From NCBI RefSeq assembly GCF_900095735.1, contig NZ_FNLO01000001.1, forward strand, positions 666,634 to 730,633: a stretch of 64,000 nucleotides of DNA, given 5' to 3'. This stretch comes from Chitinasiproducens palmae. Its GTDB lineage: Bacteria > Pseudomonadota > Gammaproteobacteria > Burkholderiales > Burkholderiaceae. Positions within the stretch are counted from its first letter, which is position 1. Each line of letters begins with the position of its first letter. Under the pieces are notes generated by a model, which worked only from the letters and a program-made list of their open reading frames with translations, searched no databases and was not told where the DNA came from. Made by a program: the position numbers and the translations under genes. Shown here piece by piece: positions 60,659 through 64,000 of the stretch.

Positions 60659-62389
60659 ATGCCTCTCGCCCATCACAAACGCGACTTTGCGCGCGCCGAC
60701 CGGCTAGCCGTCCTGATCGCGCTGGCGGTCGTCATCGGCGTGCTCGCCACGCTGGCGGCGGCGGTGCTCCTCGCGCTGATTCACCTGTTCACCAACCTGT
60801 TCTACTTCGGCAGCTGGTCGTTCGCCGATCGCTCACCGGCGGAACACACGCCAGGCATGTGGGCGGCGTTCATCCCGATACTCGGCGGTCTGATCGTCGG
60901 TCTGATCGCGCGCTTTGGCTCGAGCCAAATCCGCGGCCACGGCATTCCGGAAGCGATCGAGGCAATCCTTTACGGGAAAAGCCGCATGTCCGCCAAGGTC
61001 GCCGTCCTGAAACCGCTCGCATCCGGCATCGCGATCGGCAGCGGCGGGCCGTTCGGGGCCGAAGGCCCCATCATCATGACGGGCGGCGCGCTTGGCTCGC
61101 TGCTTGCGCAGCGCGTGGCCCTGACCGCGGCCGAGCGCAAGACGATGCTGGTCGCCGGTGCGACGGCGGGCATGACTGCCGTGTTCGGCACACCGGTGGC
61201 GGCTGTACTGCTGGCCGTGGAACTGCTGCTGTTCGAATGGCGGCCGCGCAGTTTCTTGCCAGTGGCGCTCGCCTGCGCGGTAGCCGGGTTCGGCCGCGCG
61301 GCCCTGTTCGGGACGGAGCCGCTGTTCGCGCTGCAGACCGCCGCGCCGGACGTCACCGGGCTGCTTTCCTGCCTGCTCGCCGGCCTGCTGTCGGGCGCGC
61401 TTGCCGCAGGCTTGTCGACCCTGCTGTACCGCACCGAAGACCTGTTCAGCAAACTGCCGGTTCACTGGATGTGGTGGCCGGCGCTCGCCGGCATCGCGGT
61501 AGGCATCGGCGGCCTGATCGAACCGCGGGCACTCGGCGTCGGCTATGACGTGATTGGCGACCTGCTGCATCAACACCTGGCGCTGCAAGTCGTGGTCGCG
61601 CTGCTTGCGGTGAAGGCAGTGATTTGGGTGGTCGCACTGGCGTCGGGCACGTCGGGCGGAGTGCTGGCGCCGCTGCTGATGCTCGGCGCCGGGCTCGGCG
61701 TCGTGCTCTCCCACATCTTGCCCGGCGGCGATGCCACGCTGTGGCCGCTGGTCTGCATGGCCGCCACGCTCGGCGCGACGCTGGGCGCCCCGCTGACCGC
61801 CATCGTGTTCGCGTTCGGTGTCACGCACGACGCACAGGCGCTGTTGCCGCTGCTCGCCGCCACGCTAACGGCGCACGGCTTCGTCGCGCTCACGATGCGG
61901 CGCTCGATCATGACCGAGAAGATCGCGCGGCGCGGCCGCCATGTGTTCCGGGAATACGGAGTCGATCCGCTCGAACGACATCACGTCGACGAAATCATGT
62001 CCCGCCAGGTGCAGACCGTCGATGGCAGCGCCGCGGTGCACGACGCGCTGGCCACGCATTTCGGTGCAACGCAATTGCATCGCGCCTATCCAGTGGTGGA
62101 CGGCGAGACGGTGTTAGGCTTCATCGATCGCCAGACCTTGCAGGGCGTTGGCGACGACGCACGACAGAGGGTGGTTCGGGACGTGCTCGCGCCGGCCGAA
62201 CTCAACCTCGCGCTGCCAACCGAGACCTGCCGGCAACTCGCATCGCGGCTCGCCGCGCACGGTGTCGAACGCGCCGCTGTCGTCGACGACGTTCGGACCC
62301 GGCGCTTGCTCGGAATCGTCACGCGCAGCGATCTCCTGAAACCGTCGGCCAGCCATTTCGACGACGAACACCGGCGCGAGCGCTTCTGA
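60659..62389 (+). CDS. ClC-family chloride channel/antiporter with CBS domains
   Basis: 576 residues. The ClC core (about 1-430) has the filter loops: RGHGIPEAIEA, in which His replaces the central Ser of GSGIP; GSGGPFGAEGPIIM, with the gating glutamate E135; and SGGVLAPLL. The C-terminus holds two CBS domains (about 440-565; VDEIMSRQVQTVDGSAAVHDAL, VVRDVLAPAELNLALP), which are often nucleotide-binding regulators of such channels. The Ser-to-His change may alter anion selectivity. Coupled to the MarR gene by a 4-bp gap. Confidence 0.9.
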   Translation: MPLAHHKRDFARADRLAVLIALAVVIGVLATLAAAVLLALIHLFTNLFYFGSWSFADRSPAEHTPGMWAAFIPILGGLIVGLIARFGSSQIRGHGIPEAIEAILYGKSRMSAKVAVLKPLASGIAIGSGGPFGAEGPIIMTGGALGSLLAQRVALTAAERKTMLVAGATAGMTAVFGTPVAAVLLAVELLLFEWRPRSFLPVALACAVAGFGRAALFGTEPLFALQTAAPDVTGLLSCLLAGLLSGALAAGLSTLLYRTEDLFSKLPVHWMWWPALAGIAVGIGGLIEPRALGVGYDVIGDLLHQHLALQVVVALLAVKAVIWVVALASGTSGGVLAPLLMLGAGLGVVLSHILPGGDATLWPLVCMAATLGATLGAPLTAIVFAFGVTHDAQALLPLLAATLTAHGFVALTMRRSIMTEKIARRGRHVFREYGVDPLERHHVDEIMSRQVQTVDGSAAVHDALATHFGATQLHRAYPVVDGETVLGFIDRQTLQGVGDDARQRVVRDVLAPAELNLALPTETCRQLASRLAAHGVERAAVVDDVRTRRLLGIVTRSDLLKPSASHFDDEHRRERF

Positions 62390-62414
62390 CCCGGCGCGCG
62401 CGGCAGTTCAACTG

Positions 62415-63245
62415 CTATGGCAGCTTGTCCGCCGCGCGCGCGACCGCCTCCAGCGCTTCCAGCGCGACGAGCCGCTCGCGCAGGGCCGCGCGGATGTGCT
62501 CGAACGCGAGACTGCCGAGCGGCAGGCGCAGCGGCGGGTTCGCCATGTCCAGAAACGGCAGCATCGCGTCCACGCTGCGCTGCAGGTCGCCGCGCAGGTC
62601 GAACGTGTTCTCCTTCAATGCCCGCCACATGTCACCGGCAGGCGTGGCGTCGTAACACGGAAGCGGCCTGCCCAGATCGAGGTTCATACCGAATTGGGTG
62701 CCGGTCGGACCTGGTTCGACCAGCACGAAGTCGATGCCGAACGACGCGACTTCCTGCGCCACCGCTTCGATGAAACCTTCGATTCCCCACTTGCTCGCGT
62801 GGTACAGGCTGAATGCCGGATACGCAATCTGTCCGCCTTCTGACGATAACTGCACGATGCGGCCGCCGCCCTGCCGGCGAAGGTGGGGCAGCGCGGACTT
62901 GATGAGCCGTATCGCACCGGTGAGATTGGTCGCCAGTTGTCGTTCGAGTTGCGTGTCGGAAACTTCCTCGGCAGCACCGAACAAGCCGTAACCGGCATTG
63001 CTCACGATCGCATCGATGCGTCCGGCGCGGGCGAACGTCGCATCGATCGTCGCCGCGACGGCGGCCGCGTCCGTCATGTCCAGTTTCAAGACGACGAGTC
63101 GCTCGCCGTGCCGGACGCACAGATCGTCCAGCGCTCCGTCGCGACGTATCGTGGCGAAAACGCGATCGCCGCGCGCGAGCAAGCGCTCCGTGAGTACGCG
63201 CCCGAAACCGGCCGAGGTGCCGGTGATAAACCAATTCTTGCTCAT
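62415..63245 (-). CDS. Short-chain dehydrogenase/reductase (SDR)
   Basis: 276-residue classical SDR. Cofactor loop FITGTSAGFGRVL, LDMTD (nucleotide), NAGYGLFG, catalytic Ser in LSSEGG and YHASK (Tyr and Lys), with a PGPTGTQFG loop after it. Substrate unknown; the sequence resembles oxidoreductases that act on various aldehydes and ketones (FabG/YueD-like relatives). ATG at 63245 fits the family start; longer open frames go into the LysR gene. Divergent from LysR across 112 bp, so it is probably its target. Confidence 0.9.
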   Translation of the reverse strand: MSKNWFITGTSAGFGRVLTERLLARGDRVFATIRRDGALDDLCVRHGERLVVLKLDMTDAAAVAATIDATFARAGRIDAIVSNAGYGLFGAAEEVSDTQLERQLATNLTGAIRLIKSALPHLRRQGGGRIVQLSSEGGQIAYPAFSLYHASKWGIEGFIEAVAQEVASFGIDFVLVEPGPTGTQFGMNLDLGRPLPCYDATPAGDMWRALKENTFDLRGDLQRSVDAMLPFLDMANPPLRLPLGSLAFEHIRAALRERLVALEALEAVARAADKLP

Positions 63246-63357
63246 GTCGCTCCTGCGGTCGGCCTTGGAGAGTACGATCCTAGGCTTGCGCCAGCGCCGC
63301 CGGAAGTCCCGCCAGTCGGCATGACGTGTTGAAACGTGCACACCAATCGGTCTCGCC

Positions 63358-64000
63358 ATGCCTCGTCCCACGCTGCACGATCTCCACGCCTTCGCCGCTG
63401 TCGCCACGCAGCGGAGCTTCCGCCGTGCCGCCGATCTGATCGGCGTGTCACGCTCGTCGTTGAGCCACGCGATGCGTGGCCTGGAAGCCGACCTGGGGCT
63501 CCGGCTGCTCAACCGCACGACGCGCAGCGTTTCATTGACACCCGAAGGCCAGCGCCTGCTGGCCCGGTTGGCGCCACTGCTGGCCGATCTCGACGCGGCC
63601 CTCGGCGACGCCAGCGCCGCCGCCGGCCAGCCTTCCGGCACGCTGCGCGTCAATGGCAATGAGGCGGCCATTCGCATGCTGCTGCAGACCGTGATCCCGG
63701 TGTACCTGTCGCGTTATCCGGCTGTCGAAGTGGACCTGGTCGCGCAGGGCCAGTTCGTCGATATCGTGGCCGATGGCTTCGACGCGGGCGTGCGTCTCGC
63801 CGAAGCCGTGCCGAAGGACATGATCGCGGTCCCGCTCGGCGGCGACGTCCGCTTCCTGGCGGTCGCTTCGCCGGCCTACCTCGCCAGGCACCCGCCCCCG
63901 GCCACCCCGGACGGACTCCTGTCGCACCGCTGCATCCGGCAGCGCCTGCCGAGCGGCAAGCGATATCGCTGGGAGTTCGAGCGGCAGGGCGAGACCCGCG
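63358..64000 (+). CDS. LysR-family regulator (cut by window edge)
   Basis: 214 residues visible. Winged helix LHDLHAFAAVATQRSFRRAADLIGVSRSSLSHAMRGLEADLGLRLLNRTTRSVSLTPEG, then the inducer-binding domain from about 95 (GTLRVNGNEAAIRMLLQTVIPVYLSRYP, DIVADGFDAGVRLAEAVPKDMIAVPLG). Matches the AaeR/DmlR-like branch. Divergent from the SDR gene and probably its regulator. The end lies beyond 64000. Confidence 0.93.
   Translation, partial: MPRPTLHDLHAFAAVATQRSFRRAADLIGVSRSSLSHAMRGLEADLGLRLLNRTTRSVSLTPEGQRLLARLAPLLADLDAALGDASAAAGQPSGTLRVNGNEAAIRMLLQTVIPVYLSRYPAVEVDLVAQGQFVDIVADGFDAGVRLAEAVPKDMIAVPLGGDVRFLAVASPAYLARHPPPATPDGLLSHRCIRQRLPSGKRYRWEFERQGETR

Noticed and set aside
1-64000. Mobile element, prophage or plasmid region
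   Set aside because: No transposase, integrase, phage structural gene, terminal inverted repeats or target duplication was recognised, and composition is even.
1-64000. tRNA, rRNA or known riboswitch
   Set aside because: No cloverleaf, rRNA core sequence or conserved riboswitch core was recognised by eye; a covariance-model scan (tRNAscan-SE, Rfam) would be decisive.

Overview
This is a 64-kb piece of a high-GC proteobacterial chromosome, most likely a beta-proteobacterium of the Burkholderiales (Burkholderiaceae-like). The reasons are the gene order flhDC - motAB - cheY - cheA, the families present (RutG/UraA-type permease, KgtP, PhoX, WaaC, ProQ, CbpAM, COG3618 hydrolases) and uniformly GC-rich coding sequence. 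Genus and species cannot be fixed from the sequence alone. I saw no rRNA or tRNA gene, transposase, integrase, prophage module or CRISPR array; the window reads as chromosomal backbone with accessory metabolic islets.

Layout. 1-4264 (minus): flagellar/chemotaxis operon flhD-flhC, then motA-motB-cheY-cheA behind a sigma28-type promoter; cheA runs off the left edge. 5006-6490: EAL-HDOD signalling protein. 6518-7654: orphan DUF4062 protein. 8062-11185: molybdate/tungstate-type ABC importer (binding protein plus a permease-ATPase fusion) behind a near-perfect ModE 'Mo-box'. 11312-13641: PhoX-family phosphatase and a 42-residue Gln-rich protein. 13783-17566 (minus): LysE exporter, KgtP, zinc metallopeptidase. 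17817-20603: ArsR regulator, MFS exporter, Old Yellow Enzyme. 21147-23187: a second motAB pair with its own sigma28 promoter. 23302-29885: aldo/keto reductase, 2-hydroxyacid dehydrogenase, and a LysR / gamma-glutamyltransferase / MHS transporter islet. 29920-38439: ChaA antiporter, beta-propeller lipoprotein, nucleobase permease, secreted S33 peptidase, YjlB cupin, DUF1176 protein. 38566-40801: Fur box, orphan FecR-like fragment, and an oxygen-sensing globin diguanylate cyclase (DosC/DgcO-like). 41056-48533: GntR-controlled catabolic cluster (SAF-domain dehydrogenase, two MFS carriers, two COG3618 lactonase-like hydrolases). 48770-55465: MntH, CbpA-CbpM, ParB-like protein, GlsB/YeaQ protein, YbaK deacylase, ArsB. 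55963-59703: small membrane protein, ProQ, serine dehydratase, heptosyltransferase WaaC. 60230-64000: MarR-ClC pair, SDR, and a LysR gene cut by the right edge.

Themes. (1) Motility and c-di-GMP: flagellar master regulator, two stator sets, a haem-sensing cyclase and an EAL-HDOD protein. (2) Metal and anion transport: Mo/W, Mn, Ca/H+, arsenite, chloride, with readable Mo-box and Fur-box operators. (3) Small regulator-plus-target islets (ArsR, LysR, GntR, MarR), most with a visible palindromic operator. (4) Many short tandem repeats (8-13 bp units) in gene ends and promoters. The best candidate for an undescribed system is the GntR catabolic cluster at 41-48.5 kb; the orphan DUF4062 protein and the orphan FecR fragment are also of interest.
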